Of a stretch of 64,000 nt of DNA, positions 21,682 through 34,289 are shown one piece after another. A program made the translations under genes and the position numbers. The stretch covers positions 42,974,367 to 43,038,366 of the forward strand of contig CM034531.1 in the NCBI GenBank assembly GCA_020002185.1, written 5' to 3'. The notes beneath the pieces were generated by a model. It ran no database searches. It saw nothing but the letters and a program-made list of their open reading frames with translations, and was not told where the DNA came from. Positions within the stretch are counted from its first letter, which is position 1. Every line of letters begins with the position of its first letter. The stretch is from Paraescarpia echinospica. Its lineage: Eukaryota > Annelida > Polychaeta > Sabellida > Siboglinidae.

Positions 21682-22998
21682 TCAGTGAGAGGGGCTCGTC
21701 TGTAGTGCTGACAACACATTTCCAACGGACCGAATCATCCTCTCCCAGACTCCATCCATGTGGCTGGCATGAGGGGGATTCATCTTGAAGGTCACCCAGT
21801 CACAATTGTCCTTCAACAATTCGCTGGCGATCTTGCTGTTATTCATCTCGGCCAAGGCTGTCTCAAGCTCGGGCCGAGCTCCCACAAAATTGGTACCGCG
21901 GTCTGAACGCATTTGCCTGACGGGGCCACGTCGGCATACGAACCGTCGGTATGCATTTAGGAATGTGTCCGTGGAGAGGGAGTTTGCCGTCTCGATGTGT
22001 AGGGCTCTGCTGGCCATGCACGTGAAGAAAACTCCCCATCTCTTGTTTATACTTCGCCCTTCCTTGATATAAAAGGGGCCGAAGTAGTCCACTGCACAGT
22101 AGGTGAAGGGATCCGAGGGCTCCACCCTATCCTCTGGCAGGTTGGCCATTTTCTGTGTTACGGTGCCGCCACGAATCTTCCTGCATCTCACACACTTCCA
22201 CAATACAGAGGTGACTGTCGCTCTTGCCTTTATGATCCAGTAGCCAGACGCCCGTATCTGGCTAAGTGTCATCCTGCGGCCAGAATGGCAAACCTGCTCG
22301 TGGTGATGACGAATCACCAACTGCGTCACATGATACTCCTTGGGTAAGACAACAGGGTGTGCCAAGTCACGTGGAAAGTTAACCCGTCGTATCCTGCCGC
22401 CAACACGTATCAGGCCGTCACTGCCCAGGTAATGATCCAGACGATAGAGACTGCTGTCTTTCTTCAGTGCCGTGTTTCGCTTTCCACATTGTTTCCTGTC
22501 GGCAGCATAGGCTACAAGCCGACGAAGTGTGACTAGTTCCTTTGGACAAGCCTTGGCTTGGGCCACCACGATGATGACCCTTTCAGCTCGCTGCAGTTCG
22601 GCTACGTCTACCGGTGTGTATCCACACATCTTTCTCTCTCTGAAGTTCTTGTCGGTGCCCACGATGAGTGACTTCTTCGCTGCCTTTGCCTTCAGTATGT
22701 CGCTGTATCTGAGGCATACTACCAGAGCACGCTTAGCGCGGTGCCAGTTGGAGAAATATGTGACTCTGTCTAGAAGGTCACAGAAGACGAGTTTTGCACA
22801 AGCGGTGTGTGTCACAACTCGCTTAACCGCAGGATCATCTGGCATAACTTGCATGCATTCTTTGGTCAATGGCAATGGTGCAGCAGAAGACAGGAAAGAG
22901 GGTCCTTTCCACCATTCTCTGGCGTTTAGTAATTCCTTGGCGTTCATGCCACGTGATGTCACCCGTATTCTGCTTGGTGTCGACATGATTCCAATCAC
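21682..22998 (-). pseudogene. BEL integrase (H2C2 finger and DDE core)
   Basis: This is a 438-residue open frame. After the end of RNase H it shows the H2C2 zinc motif (IRHHHEQVCHSGRRMTLSQI, then VLWKCVRCRKIRG). The catalytic triad is all present: Asp in TYCAVDYFGPF, Asp in RQMRSDRGTNFVG and Glu in DGVWERMIRSV. The frame ends at 21682, and the DUF5641-like tail continues in another frame, so the integrase is cut off from its C-terminus. Confidence 0.85.
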
Positions 22999-23401
22999 TC
23001 ACTTCTGTGCTGTTTCGAATATGCTGGATTCGGTTTGCAACAAAGATGTTGAATCTCCTTGACTCGTTGCTGATGTATCCCAGCACAACCTTGCAATCCG
23101 TCCATTAGAAATGAGTGATTTGTTCGTAGTCCAACTCCTTGTGCAGGAAATTGCCGATCTTGACAGAGACAACTGCAGCTGTCAGCTCTAGACGCGGTAT
23201 GGTCACGGGCTTAGAGGGGGCAACGCGGGACTTGCTCATCACTAGTGAACAAGACACATTGTCGTGAGTGTCCATCAACGGCAGGTAACTACACTGTCCG
23301 TAGCCACTCAGACTGGTATGTGAGAAATGGTGCAACTCTACCTTGGTCGGAGTGCCAAAGTCGTTGTCCTTGTAACATCTGGGGATGCTGATGTCTGCCA
23401 A
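22985..23401 (-). pseudogene. BEL RNase H region
   Basis: The frame 23401-23105 reads HLADISIPRCY and VEELHHFS-like sequence, then LVMSKSRVAPSKPVTIPRLELTAAVV, the usual BEL RNase H signature around IPRLEL. It stops at 23103-23105 and resumes with GYISNESRRFNIFVANR and IRNSTEVSDWNHVDTKQN before a frameshift near 22985. Confidence 0.75.
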
Positions 23402-23419
23402 GTGTGACAGTTCTCAACG

Positions 23420-24420
23420 CCACCTGTCCCATCGGGCCTTCTTGTTTTCTGGGATGGAGTCGTCCCAGTCGCCACCATCACGGACCAGCTCTTGCAGGAT
23501 CTGTTTCCCCATCAACACGTACGGAGAGACCAAGCCGAGTGGGTCGAACACGGAGCTGACCGTGGACAGGACGGACGGTCTTTCATTTCAACTCGAAATT
23601 GGAATGCATCTGATTCGATGCACCATTGGATGCCAAGAGTCCGTTCTATGCGTAGAGAATCGCACGTAAAGTCTAGGTTCTGAACATCCTTGGCTCGTAG
23701 TTCAGTGGGAATAGCAGCCAGCTCCGCCTTATCGTTGCATATGAATTTGTTCAGGTTGAAACCTCCCTTTTTGCACAAGTTGCGGGTGTTTTCAACAAGC
23801 TGTAGGGCTTCTTCTGGAGTAGCCACAGACTTGAGACCATCGGCCACATAGAACTCTCTTCTGACATAGTCAGCTGCCGTCTTCCCGCAGTCCTTTTCAA
23901 ACATGCCCGTAGTCGCTTTGAGTGCATAGTTGGCACATCCTGGTGAAGAAGTGGCGCCGAATAGGTGTACTTTCATCCGGTAATCTGTCGGCTCATTGTT
24001 CAAGTTGCACTGATCCCACCACAAGAAACGTAGGAATTTGCTGTCTTCTTCGTTGACTCCCGCCTGAAGAAACATGCCCTCGATGTCGCAACTGACAGCC
24101 ACAGGCTCTTGACGGAATCTGCACAAGACGCCAGTCAAGTTGTTGGTTAAGTATGGGCCTTGGAGAAGAAGACGGTTCAGTAATTCACACTTGTATGCAG
24201 CACTGCAATCGAAGACCACACGCATTTTCCCTGGCTTCTTGGGATGGTACAAGCCGTGGTGTGGAATGTACCAGGTCCTCCCTCCCCTATGCAGTTCCTC
24301 GGCCGGTACAGGCTCCGCATATCTTTGACTGATGGTGTATGCCATGAATCTGGAATAATCCTCCCGGTACTGGTTGCTATGCAGAAGTTTTTCTCCAGGC
24401 CAGCAAGTCTATTGAGTGCC
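23420..24420 (-). pseudogene. BEL reverse transcriptase, catalytic site altered
   Basis: The RT frame (mainly 24345-23512) shows TWYIPHHGLYHPKKPGKMRV, VVFDCSAAYKCELLN, LLQGPYLTNNLTGVLCRF, AVSCDIEGMFLQAGV and LFGATSSPGCANYAL. The catalytic box, normally YVDDGL in BEL, reads FYVADGLKSV here, so one of the two metal-binding aspartates is replaced by alanine. Frame changes occur near 24340 (from the protease frame) and near 23600. Confidence 0.85.
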
Positions 24421-25764
24421 ATTGGTCGATTGTTTGGCTAGTTGACATTGTCCCTGAATGGTAATGGCGTTTCGAAATGTCCATCTGGTCTCCTGAGCAC
24501 TCCGTTTGGAGAGCTTGTCCAGGAAACGACGGTCGTCGAGTGATATTTTATCTTCGGAGTTTCGTTCATTGAAGTCCTGGTCGAACATCTTGCATACTAT
24601 CATAGGGCTTATTTCCGTGACGTGGGTGGGGAAGGCCAAGTGACAAGGCTTGTCCTGTGCTACACTCACCAGCTGAGCATATGATGGGTCTACTATGCCC
24701 GCAACTCCCCAGCCAATTGACGTACGCACCGCCCAGGGTTCATCGTCTACTCCTGGTATCAGTTCTCGGGGCTTCATAGCGCGAGGACAGTCCAGTCCTA
24801 TGAGCAGTCCTATCTCCATGCCTTCCTCGTAGGGGGGTAACTGATCTGCTACATTGGTGAGATAGCGCCACTGCATAGCTGTCTCCGGCCGTGGAATCAA
24901 ACTCCTGTTTGCTGGAATTGGTTCCCTCACGTATGCCCCTGGCAATGGGATTTGTGTTCCAGCACTGATATTACACGCAGACAGTCCGTGTACCACCTCA
25001 CTGTCAATTGTTCTCTCTCCTAACATAGTTGCCAGTTTTATCTTCACTGGTTGTCCGGTAGCCTTCAGTTTGTCCAAGGTTTGTTTGGCAATGAAGGTCG
25101 AGTTAGATTGGTCATCTAACAGCGCATACACCGTGACTGTCTCATCTGGTGCGTCCTTGTGATACAACATCTCTGGCACAATCATTGAGTTGTAATGACC
25201 TGCCACGTCATCACTATCAGTTTGGTGTGATACAACACACACATAACTGGTCTCAGTGCGGTGAGAAGTTACCTTCGCATCTACTTCGGTAGAGGTGCTC
25301 GTTTCCTTTTGTCCCACATCATAATGCAGCAGAGTCGGATGGAGGCCGCCACAGGTTTGACACTCCTTTCTCTTGTTGCATGTTCGTGAGAGATGTCTTC
25401 CGTCCATGCATCCGTAGCAATACCCTTTCTTCCTCAAAAAGGCCTTGCGTTCCGCGAGTTTAATTTTCTGAAACCGTCCGCATGACTCCAAGCTGTGCGA
25501 CCGGCCGCAGAGCACGCAGCTCCTGTCCTTGTTCTGCGTTGGTGCATGGGCAGTAGCGAGAACAGTCTTATCACCGCAGTCGGGATGTATCTCTTCCTCG
25601 TGAACATCCGTAGAGAATGAATGGGCCGTCGTCTTATGTCGCACGACTTTCATCACCCTTTGTTCTTCTTTCTTCAAATTACAGAACGGGCTGAAGGGGG
25701 TAACATTGTTTGTCTTCCTCCTCATTATTGAGCCACTTGTCGACAATTCGGCTCCACCTGTCAT
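24409..25764 (-). pseudogene. BEL zinc knuckles and aspartic protease (DUF1758-like)
   Basis: This is a 451-residue open frame. Residues ~80-150 hold cysteine and histidine clusters (CVLCGRSHSLESCGRF, CYGCMDGRHLSRTC, CQTCGGLHPTLLH) typical of BEL nucleocapsid. Around residue 230 the motif VYALLDDQSNSTFI marks the retroviral-type protease (D-D/S-Q-S form used in BEL). Later AVRTSIGWGVAG and DFNERNS...SLDDRRFL mark the spacer before RT. The frame is open but separated from gag and RT by frame changes. Confidence 0.85.
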
Positions 25765-26608
25765 TTATGTTCTTCGGTAATTTCTCTAGCATCCTGGCAC
25801 TTTCCTCCTCAGAGTCCAACGAGCTGAGATGTTGGGTTGACTGCATGGCTGTTTTGTAGTGCAGTAGAAAGTCCGAGAAATCAAGAAGTCTCTTGCCATC
25901 ACCATACTTGACCAGTGACCAATCTCTGATCGTCCGCTTGCACTCCATGGCTAAGAGGTATTTGTCGCCATATCGCTTGCGTAGTACAGCCCTAGCCTTC
26001 TGATAAGCCTATTCAGTGCCAGATAGCCCTGAATGGCCGTGTGTGCCTCGCCGGTGGTGCATTTCCCGATGAAAAAACATTCTTTGACTCACTGCAGTGG
26101 TGTGCTGTTTCACGATTGTTTCAAAAGACTGATTACAGTGTGCGTATTGTAGCAAGTCTCCACCAAATTTCTCAGGCATCATCTTGGGTAGATGTTCGCG
26201 ATTTGACAGTCGTTCTGCCAGGTTATCCAGGACATTCACCAACATTTCACTGGTGTCCGCAACATGGCGAGGTGGTGCGTAGCCACAAGCCTGACCATGT
26301 CCGTCCATGCTGGCCGGTCGATAGATGTGGCGGTAAGGATCCAGCTGAGTCCGCGGTGACGCATCAGTCTGTAACCCAATATTCGAACCGCCCTGGGTGA
26401 TCGTGTTATCACCCGCCGAAGGATATTTTCCATCACGGCCCGGTGCCAGCTGTCCATCTACATATGGAGTAGATGTGTGCCGAAGGGAGGTCACACCGGA
26501 GTCAATCTCGCCTCGGGGAGAGTGAATGGCAGGTAATACGTCTTTTGTTAACTTGCCTCGTGTGTGCGATGTTGATCTCCTCTCCTCCACGTCCTCGTAT
26601 CTTTCCAA
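25679..26608 (-). pseudogene. BEL gag, DUF1759-like middle region, frame-broken
   Basis: One frame (26608-26009) carries a Ser/Pro/Gly-rich linker and then LPKMMPEKFGGDLLQYAH...FETIVKQHT, the start of a DUF1759-like gag core. It ends after a frameshift near 26070. The second frame (25948-25679) continues with AMECKRTIRDWSLVKYGDG, SDFLLHYKTAMQ and MLEKLPKNINDRWSRIVDKW, which is the rest of that core. A further shift near 25700 leads into the zinc-knuckle frame. Confidence 0.75.
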
Positions 26609-26644
26609 CGCGTGAAGTTTTGCTACACTGACCTTATCTCCGTT

Positions 26645-27280
26645 TCTGTTTTCAGTTGTTCTTCCTCAGCTTGTAATTTCGACAGCGTTATGTTAAGCTC
26701 TTAGGAAAGCTGCCGAATCCTGGCTTCCACCTGGCGTCTAGTGATTTCCAGGTCGTGCTGCCGTGTCATCGCCGCTGCGCGGGCCAAGAGTTCCGCTTGC
26801 CGCTGCTCCTCCTGAAGCCTCATTAGACTGGCGCTGGAGCCAACGGAACTGCCGCGAGATTCACGGGAGTGACTGGTTGTCTGTGATACAGTGTCATCAG
26901 GCCGGATGCCATCAGCCGCAGCAGAGTCTTGCACACCTTGTTTCTTGGACATGAACCTTTTTATGTCCACGTTACACTTTGCCAGGTATGTATACTGGGT
27001 ATTGTAATCACTGGCAATTGCTGCCGACTGTGCCCGAGTACAGGCGAGACCCTTCAGTTGCTCGCCTGCCTTCTGAAATTCGCCGAATAATTGGCAGAAT
27101 GCGATGCACTGCAATTCCGCAGACACCAGGTCTCCCGCTGTGTTCGCGTAGCTGTCTTCAGCCAGTGCAACCGATCTTGTGTACAGTTCTTTATACACCT
27201 GGCCAACATCGTGGGTGGTGGTCTCTTCATCGGGCTCGGTTCCAAGCGCCTATGTAGCCATTTTCTAGTCAGATGCGACA
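26645..27280 (-). pseudogene. BEL gag, N-terminal part
   Basis: The open frame from about 27198 reads AGDLVSAELQCIAFCQLF, then a basic and coiled region (LMRLQEEQRQAELLARAAAM, QVEARIRQLS) and stops at 26701-26703. Continuing in the same direction past the stop restores a similar charged coil (LSKLQAEEEQLKTETE), so the stop is an interruption. The first ~75 residues may begin slightly upstream in another frame. Confidence 0.75.
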
Positions 27281-27449
27281 ACAGTTGGCGAAGTTTTACT
27301 GTAGCGATTTATACGCCAACAATTTCAAATCAAGCCGAACCAAATCGAATCAACTATTGACGTCCGTTTATTTACGTAAAACGGAAATACAAAATGAAAA
27401 CACAGGTATGAGTGTGTGACCGGTTAAAGTGCGTTGTAACACGTTACGC

Positions 27450-28073
27450 TGACAATTTGGTAATATAATCAGGAGTAGAACCATTGAAATTATAAATGAA
27501 ATACACTATGTTAAAAGGATTTCAGATGCATAGAAATCTATTAAAAGTATTAACGCTTAACTGTATCATGTCAGGTAAGTAAATTGGTTGAACGGAACAC
27601 AACTCGCACACACCTACACACTACTGCATACTACCAATATATATTAAGAAATGAAGGACCAAACTGCATTACAACACTACTTTCCTAGACTTGGGCACAT
27701 AACAAAGGCCAGTTACAAAAAGAGGCTTCGACATAATTATTATCAAATTCTACTGAATATAACATGCTCAAACTATGATACAATTGTGCTAGAGTACATC
27801 AAATTTGCAACTACCTTCGTTCTAGGGTTGGCATCTAATGATGTTCTTCTTAAACTTGTAGAATGTGCGCTGCTCACAGATAAAGGCCACTAATCTATGC
27901 AGCCATGACATCACCACCAAAGGGCAGATATCATATATCATCTTTCCTAATGGGGATCTAGTATAAATGTATCTGATAGGTGCCGCTACTAATAGTGCGA
28001 CTTCATGCAATATAACACTTAGCTAATTAGAACACATGCATTTAGTACAGGCAGTGTGCCAAATGTCTTTACA
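27450..28073 (-). repeat. BEL 5' LTR
   Basis: The partner of the 3' LTR, with the same TG and CA ends. The sequence just inside it (GCGTAACGTGTTACAACGC on the coding strand) should hold the primer-binding site, but I could not match it to a tRNA. Confidence 0.9.
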
Positions 28074-29396
28074 GAGATCGTTTATAGAGAGATATATATA
28101 TCACTTCATCGTCGCCATTTTGAACCACTAGCGCACCTAGCGGCCGTGTTTCATAACTTTTTTAGGCACAGCGCTCAGCTTGTGTAATGTCCTCGTCCCC
28201 CACCCCTGCGCTTGATTTAGGGTGTTCTATAGGATTAATTCAATTTTTTTTAAATTAATGCTTGATTAATTAGTTGGCTGATATGTGTGTCAACCTAACT
28301 GCGAGCTCCAAAATCACATACTAGCAAATTATTCAAGATAAAAATCCCATGTGAATATCACTTTTGGTGTATAAGACAAATGTTCGTTATAGTCCGGGAC
28401 ATCATTACTTCTGATATGGTTTAGATTATAACTACCCACCCACCTACCCAAGTTACAGATAAATACTTGTTAGGTTGTTCCATTTCATACTATAAACTTA
28501 CTCTTTGCGGGAATTTTATTTTGCGGATTGAAAATAAGAAAATTGTGATCAGTGATTCAGTTTTGCAGTTTCACTGTTGTATTTTGAACATGTATCTAAT
28601 AACTATTCATGGTGGATTTAATTTTGCAATGTTAATATGACTACAATAGTCCACTGCAAATTACTGTTCGTTTACCCATTCAAAATGTAAACACTGGTTT
28701 ATAAGTTGATCATACCTTTATTCTTGAAGTTCATCTGCACTAGGTATGTTCGAGAACAGATCACCAAATTCAATTACCATCAACATACACAATTTAGGTA
28801 CATACATGTACAGCTGTACAATATAATATCACAGATATAAAAAGTTGCGGATCTTCCACAAACATCCACGTACAATAAATCATAACCATGGTGGCATGCT
28901 TGATGAGAACTAATCGTGGCAGACCAAATGAATGCCTGTCGTGGGTGTAACACACATTTTTTATAGATTAATAATTAATGAAGTTTGGGATTGCATAATA
29001 CACTTTTAAATGTTTTCTATAGATCAATGACTTAAGTAGTATATTGTGTTATTATAACACATATTACTCAGACAATATATCAGATAAACATACTAAAAGA
29101 TAAATCATATTAATCAGGTGCGTAAAAATAAATAAAAGAAAAATCACCCAAATAAACATTCATCGTCAGGTCAAATAACTCAGTAAAACAAGACCTGACA
29201 GCCCCATAAAACACAAGGTAGAATCAGTAGTCGCCTGGGAATGCATATGCCTTGTTTATCATGTAGTATTTAATGAAACGTAAGTCTACAATCAAATCCT
29301 AAACAAATATTATTCAATGTTGATCAATGTGTATATGATATAATAACACCAATAATCAGAATAATTTAGAACCACATGAACATAAATACTTAGCAA

Positions 29397-29586
29397 TGTA
29401 TGTGCAATGAACCTTTATATTCCCTGTTGCAGTTTCTTAGCTGCCCTTCAAAGAATGCAGCAGTGGCCGGCTTCATGCCCAAAGCAACAGCTGCTTCTAT
29501 TACCCCATCTGGGGTCAGAAGAAGATCAGATGGCATGGTGGTAAAGTGTTCCAGCTTCTTTACCTCGATCTGCAAATTCATTACTT
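29397..29586 (-). CDS. Possible terminal exon of an unknown gene
   Basis: On the minus strand a T-rich acceptor (ATCATTTCAG) precedes an open frame reading KVMNLQIEVKKLEHF, MPSDLLLTPDGVIEAAVALG and MKPATAAFFEGQLRNCNR, closing with LHIHC-stop. Composition is more protein-like than the surroundings. I do not recognise the family, and no partner exon was found upstream. Confidence 0.3.
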
Positions 29587-30295
29587 TCTGAAATGATACA
29601 ACCATATTCATATCTACTTACTGGTAATTGGTCCCACACCAATTTTTACACATGTACATGTATATATGGTAGACCAAATCTATGTTTATCATTATTATAT
29701 GCTCGGTACAGCAATGCGGTCTCTGCCATTTAATAACACCCTTCATTCCCAGCCAGTGTCCTTAAGTTGCAGATGTTAGAATTTTTTGTTTCTCTATATA
29801 TTGTTTAATTTCCTATAAAAACACATTATTTTGTGTCAAAACATACATTTTAAATATATTTACCTTTAAAATGCACAGTACTTTAAAAAAGTATATTTTC
29901 AATATGGTATGATAATTAATAATACAATAAATTAATGCAGCCCCTCCAGCTTTTGGAAAGGGCTGTTGATTGCAGGGACTACTTTAATTACTGTACTGAA
30001 ATAGAACGACATCAACATGCTATTTATTACCAGGGCTGTGCTTTGAACACTTGCTGGGTTAAAGGTCGGCTCAGGAGTGGTCATATCGGCAGTCACAACA
30101 CTTGCGTAGGTTTGGTCGTTGGTCTGTATAATACAAATATTGTTAATACTAGTCTTTTGCTGATTAATGTTTATACTCCTACATCAAACAGATTTGATAC
30201 AGATATTGCAAATAAAATTATTATCCAATCATTTCACAATTTCTATATGTATTAAAATGCATACTATTGCATTCCAAATACGTGTACAAGTCGGA

Positions 30296-30445
30296 ATAAC
30301 ATAGTATAGAGTATAGGGCGGAATAATAGTATAGGGTGGAATTTTGTCGAATTCATAATAAGAGTACAGGGCATAATAAGAGTATAGGGCGAAAATTTCT
30401 TGGAATTATAATAAAAGTACACCTTGGAACAATACTGTAAGCCAG
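30296..30445. repeat. Degenerate TATAGGGNGGAAT repeats, cluster 1
   Basis: Four or more loosely spaced copies of a motif like AGTATAGGGCGGAATAATA, with AGAGTACAGGGC and AGTATAGGGCGAAAAT variants. It resembles the clusters at 31290-31420 and 6207-6285. Confidence 0.6.
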
Positions 30446-31210
30446 TAATAATGTGGAATTAAGTTGCAATGTGTGTATTTATAATTTTAATTGGTGTCTT
30501 TTTGACAATGTAACAACATAATTATATGCAAACAGGAGTTGCCTACATCAAACAAACAATAATACAGTATATTAAATCAAACATTGAAACAAAACTCCAG
30601 ACATAACGCTCCATTTAGTTTGTCTCAGTGATTAGTAGTTTAACTAACTGATATCTGTTGAAAACAGCAAATGAAATATATGTATAATTGTTAATATTAT
30701 TTTAATAGAAACAATGCCAAATTCTGCGGGATACTCTTTAACATAATGTAGTTAATTCCGCCAAGCCTGCCACCCTTAAATACATAAATGGAGTGATCCA
30801 CTATGGCTTGTTAACCATGTAGCTCTGCCGCGTAGCATCGAGGTCACTACTGCAGTAAGGGTTGTCTGGTAACTTCGCGCCACGTGAATTGGTCGAGTCC
30901 CAAATTTGCACGCGAAACGTTATTAATCATGTTTTATCGCCGAACCCTAGACTTCGAGATTTTTTTACTAGCCATAATACTAACGTCCTGACCACAACAT
31001 GAGCCCAATGAAACATAACAAACCTTTATATTTTACACACAGGTTCCCTAAATACTCCTTTTGTGCATAGGTATAGTTTTTTTTTTAAATTGTTAGTGAA
31101 AAGATCGTTATCTGCCATGATTGGCGTGGTTACAGGCGTAAACAGCGTCGGCGTAAGAACGAAGAGCACTGTGCGTTCGGCTTCGTCGATTCGCCGGCAA
31201 GAATAACTTT

Positions 31211-31241
<31 letters not shown>

Positions 31242-31289
31242 TTCTCAGAACAGTGTATCGGTGATGCAAATAAATACATGTAGTGCCTA

Positions 31290-31420
31290 ATAAAAACCGT
31301 ATAAGGTGGAATCAACAACAGTAAATAACGTTGACCCAAATAACAAACATATAGGGTGGAACTGCCAACATTAAATAAGCGTACAGACCAGAATAAGACC
31401 GTATAGGCTGGCATTTTTTT
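31290..31420. repeat. Degenerate TATAGGGNGGAAT repeats, cluster 2
   Basis: Three copies with a ~45-bp spacing: CCGTATAAGGTGGAAT, CATATAGGGTGGAACT and CCGTATAGGCTGGCAT. Each is followed by AA-rich spacers such as AACAGTAAATAA or AACATTAAATAA. Confidence 0.6.
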
Positions 31421-32079
31421 GTCCAAATAAACAGCCGTACATAAACGCTTATTTGGAATGCTACAGTACTGTTATTACATGTTATTATATGGCCATATAC
31501 AATGCAGATTTTAAACATCTAAAAATAATGCGAAATAAAATAAGAAAAATTGATGCAATTAAAGTGTGACATGAGACCAACAAATTTAAAGTTATCAAAA
31601 CTTTCATTTTTCTGCGTTTTATTATGCGAAACATGTCAGAGTTTGAAATAAAATGTGAATTAGCATAAAGTACCATTAGGCAATTTAGAAAAAAATCGAG
31701 CATATGCTCAAGGAAGTTTAACCAAAAGTCTGCCTAAAGATGCATTTTTCAACTGAGTTTGCTCATCATCATATGCTTGGGACAAAGTCAATAATTTATT
31801 AATATTTCCTGGTAGTAATTATATGTCAGGTAAAACTAATATCCATAATCATCATTTTGGAGATCTTTATATGAAATCTGTCCCATGAATTTAATAAAAC
31901 TTCAATTTTGATTAAAAGTGTTCATAATACATTATGTATAAACTAAGTACAGCTTTGAGTTTTATTACCTCCTTAGTAGACATGTTTTCTAATCAGATGC
32001 CAAATATTAGCAGCATATGTATACATTTCGTGAAATTATGGCATTCTGAATATTTGTCTATATGTTTGGTTTTATGTTA

Positions 32080-32870
32080 TGGTCGGGACAACTTGAAGTA
32101 TTCATATATTGTAAGACAAAACATGATTATTGCAACATTTCAGTGATAAAAATTAGCCACGGTAACATCAATAAGTGTAACAATATTCATCACAGTCGAT
32201 ATAATAATGTGTATCTTGACCAAACAGACCATCAGGAGACTTTCATTGGCATATCGCACAGATGGTGGCCAGAGCATGAGAGTTTTTAATGTAGAAACAT
32301 GTTGTTTTATCATTTAAATGTGTTAAGGGTAAATGATATAATTATTTTAACATGTTTTTTGAGAATCAACAAGTCTCAGATTAAATAAATGGCAGCAATA
32401 CATTGCATGATTCTCAAAGAACCATTTTGTTATGGTTGGGACAGAAAATGCTCAATTGAATAAGAACCTTAATTAAACTAATATTATTTATTTAATATGC
32501 AATGCTTTTAGCTCAGTTAGTCACTTAATACACAACATCTTTTTCGCAAATCATCATTCTTTACATCTATCAACCAAAAACTATGATAGTTTGTTACAAC
32601 TGGGAAACAACATTGTCAGTACTAATATAATTGTATCTAAACTGTTATAAATTTTGTCATTGTGTATCACAAAATGAGAGAAAGAAATACAATACCATCA
32701 GCCTACAAAGTCTCACAATAAAAACATATTCTAAACATATTAGTATTGACCTACATACATCCTTTATCTATTAACCAAGGGTTACTGTCATATTATATTT
32801 TTGATGCATATAATCTTATTTAATCAATGTGCATTATGGTCGGGACAAATTTGTTATGGTCGGGACAAAA
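32080..32870. repeat. Dispersed TATGGTCGGGACA motif
   Basis: TTATGGTCGGGACA occurs at about 32078, 32835 and 32853, with TTATGGTTGGGACA at about 32433 and a weaker TATAGTCCGGGACA at about 28385. The last two strong copies are only ~18 bp apart. Confidence 0.7.
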
Positions 32871-34289
32871 GGAACCGCCGTGTAGTGTCGTACAGTGAAA
32901 ACGAGTGGTATCTTCCAGGCGGTGCTCCCATCCAGCGGCGCCTGGATAATCGAGGCTACTTTGAATGCACTTATATTTAAAATTAATATCCACCAATCAC
33001 CTGCTACAGCGGGGCCACGTGCAAACACTGGGCACAGAGCCATTGATATATAGAGTTTGGCCAATTGAAAACATGGGCGCCATTTTCGGTCCAGTTGCAA
33101 CGCAGCAGCAGCAACAGTGATTCAGTGCACAGCTGATAACGTTACATATAAATCACATTTTATTTCTAATTATTACTACACACATGCATGTATGGATGAC
33201 TGATTGACATTAATTATTTTAGGTCGTTATAACAATAAATCTGGTCACAAAAAAGCTAAGAGGGTCAGGAATGGCGAGATTTCAGGGACAAAGTTTTTGA
33301 CCTGGTACAAATTTCCCAGTCGTTAGTATAATTAATAATTTGTATATGCACAATGCTTGAAAAAAGGTGTATTATATATATATATATATACATATACATA
33401 CATACATACATATATTAAAAGGGTCTGCATTTCATACATTAAAATTAGAAGTAAACATATTTCTTAATATAACAATTTAATATAATATGTTTAAATATTT
33501 TAAGGATATTTTGTGCATCACTTTAAAGGGGTGGAGAGTTGGTGTATAAGCCTTACAGCTTGTTAACGGGATGGTGTGTCTTTGTGAACATTACATAAAG
33601 ATTGAGAAAGTTTGCTCCTCTGTTAAACGAATATGAACCTAGGACATTGTTATGGTATTGGTTATTATTATACAGACCAATGGGCAACATGTTAATATTC
33701 AGTAGCATGACTGTGTCTTTATGGGACCTTGTTTAAATATACAGTGCGCTTCAGCTAACTCAAAATGTCATTTTAGTTGACTTTTGCTTATGTCGATCTT
33801 TCTCTTCAGTCCCAGACATGTAAGGCGATAAAACACAGACTACGTTCAGTTAAAACTATTTTGGTAGTGGTAACATGCATACATTATGATAAAAAACATA
33901 ATACATACTTAACATATGTAAACAATCTAATAAAATATGTATGTAAAAGTAAGTGAGCAGGTATACCGGATGGAAATATAATACTGAAGAATAATGGTGG
34001 AGTTGTGGTATCAGCACCCAGGGGGAGCATTTTGTTGATGTTAAATATACCCCAAAGTGATGATGCCACAATACGTAATCAACTTATGAGAATGTGGTAT
34101 GATATACAATTTAAAACGAACATATTTATAATATGAAAGACAGGCATTAATACCTGATACTTATTGTTTACCGATGATATACAGAACACATTGATTTTTT
34201 AAACGTATCCAGAATGCACTGTAGTATGTACATATTTAACACATATTGGCAAAATTGAATACCTTTATTCTCAATGCTGCACATACACA

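Larger units (their letters stand above)
20433..28073 (-). mobile_element. BEL/Pao LTR retrotransposon, full length but disabled
   Basis: Two direct repeats of ~625 bp (20433-21057 and 27450-28073), each TG...CA on the coding strand, flank an interior that reads on the minus strand: gag with DUF1759-like region, zinc knuckles, aspartic protease, reverse transcriptase, RNase H, integrase (H2C2 zinc finger and DDE core) and a DUF5641-like tail. This is the BEL/Pao domain order. The LTRs differ at about 20 of the first 230 positions by eye, so the insertion is not recent. No target duplication is obvious (left flank ACAAC, right flank GAGAT). Several frameshifts and stops break the polyprotein, and one catalytic aspartate of RT is lost. 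Confidence 0.9.

Noticed and set aside
20420..28090. Target-site duplication of the BEL element
   Set aside because: Flanks ACAAC and GAGAT do not match at the TG/CA ends; none claimed.
29935..30255. 106-codon + strand frame
   Set aside because: No recognisable motif and AT-rich second half; left uncalled.
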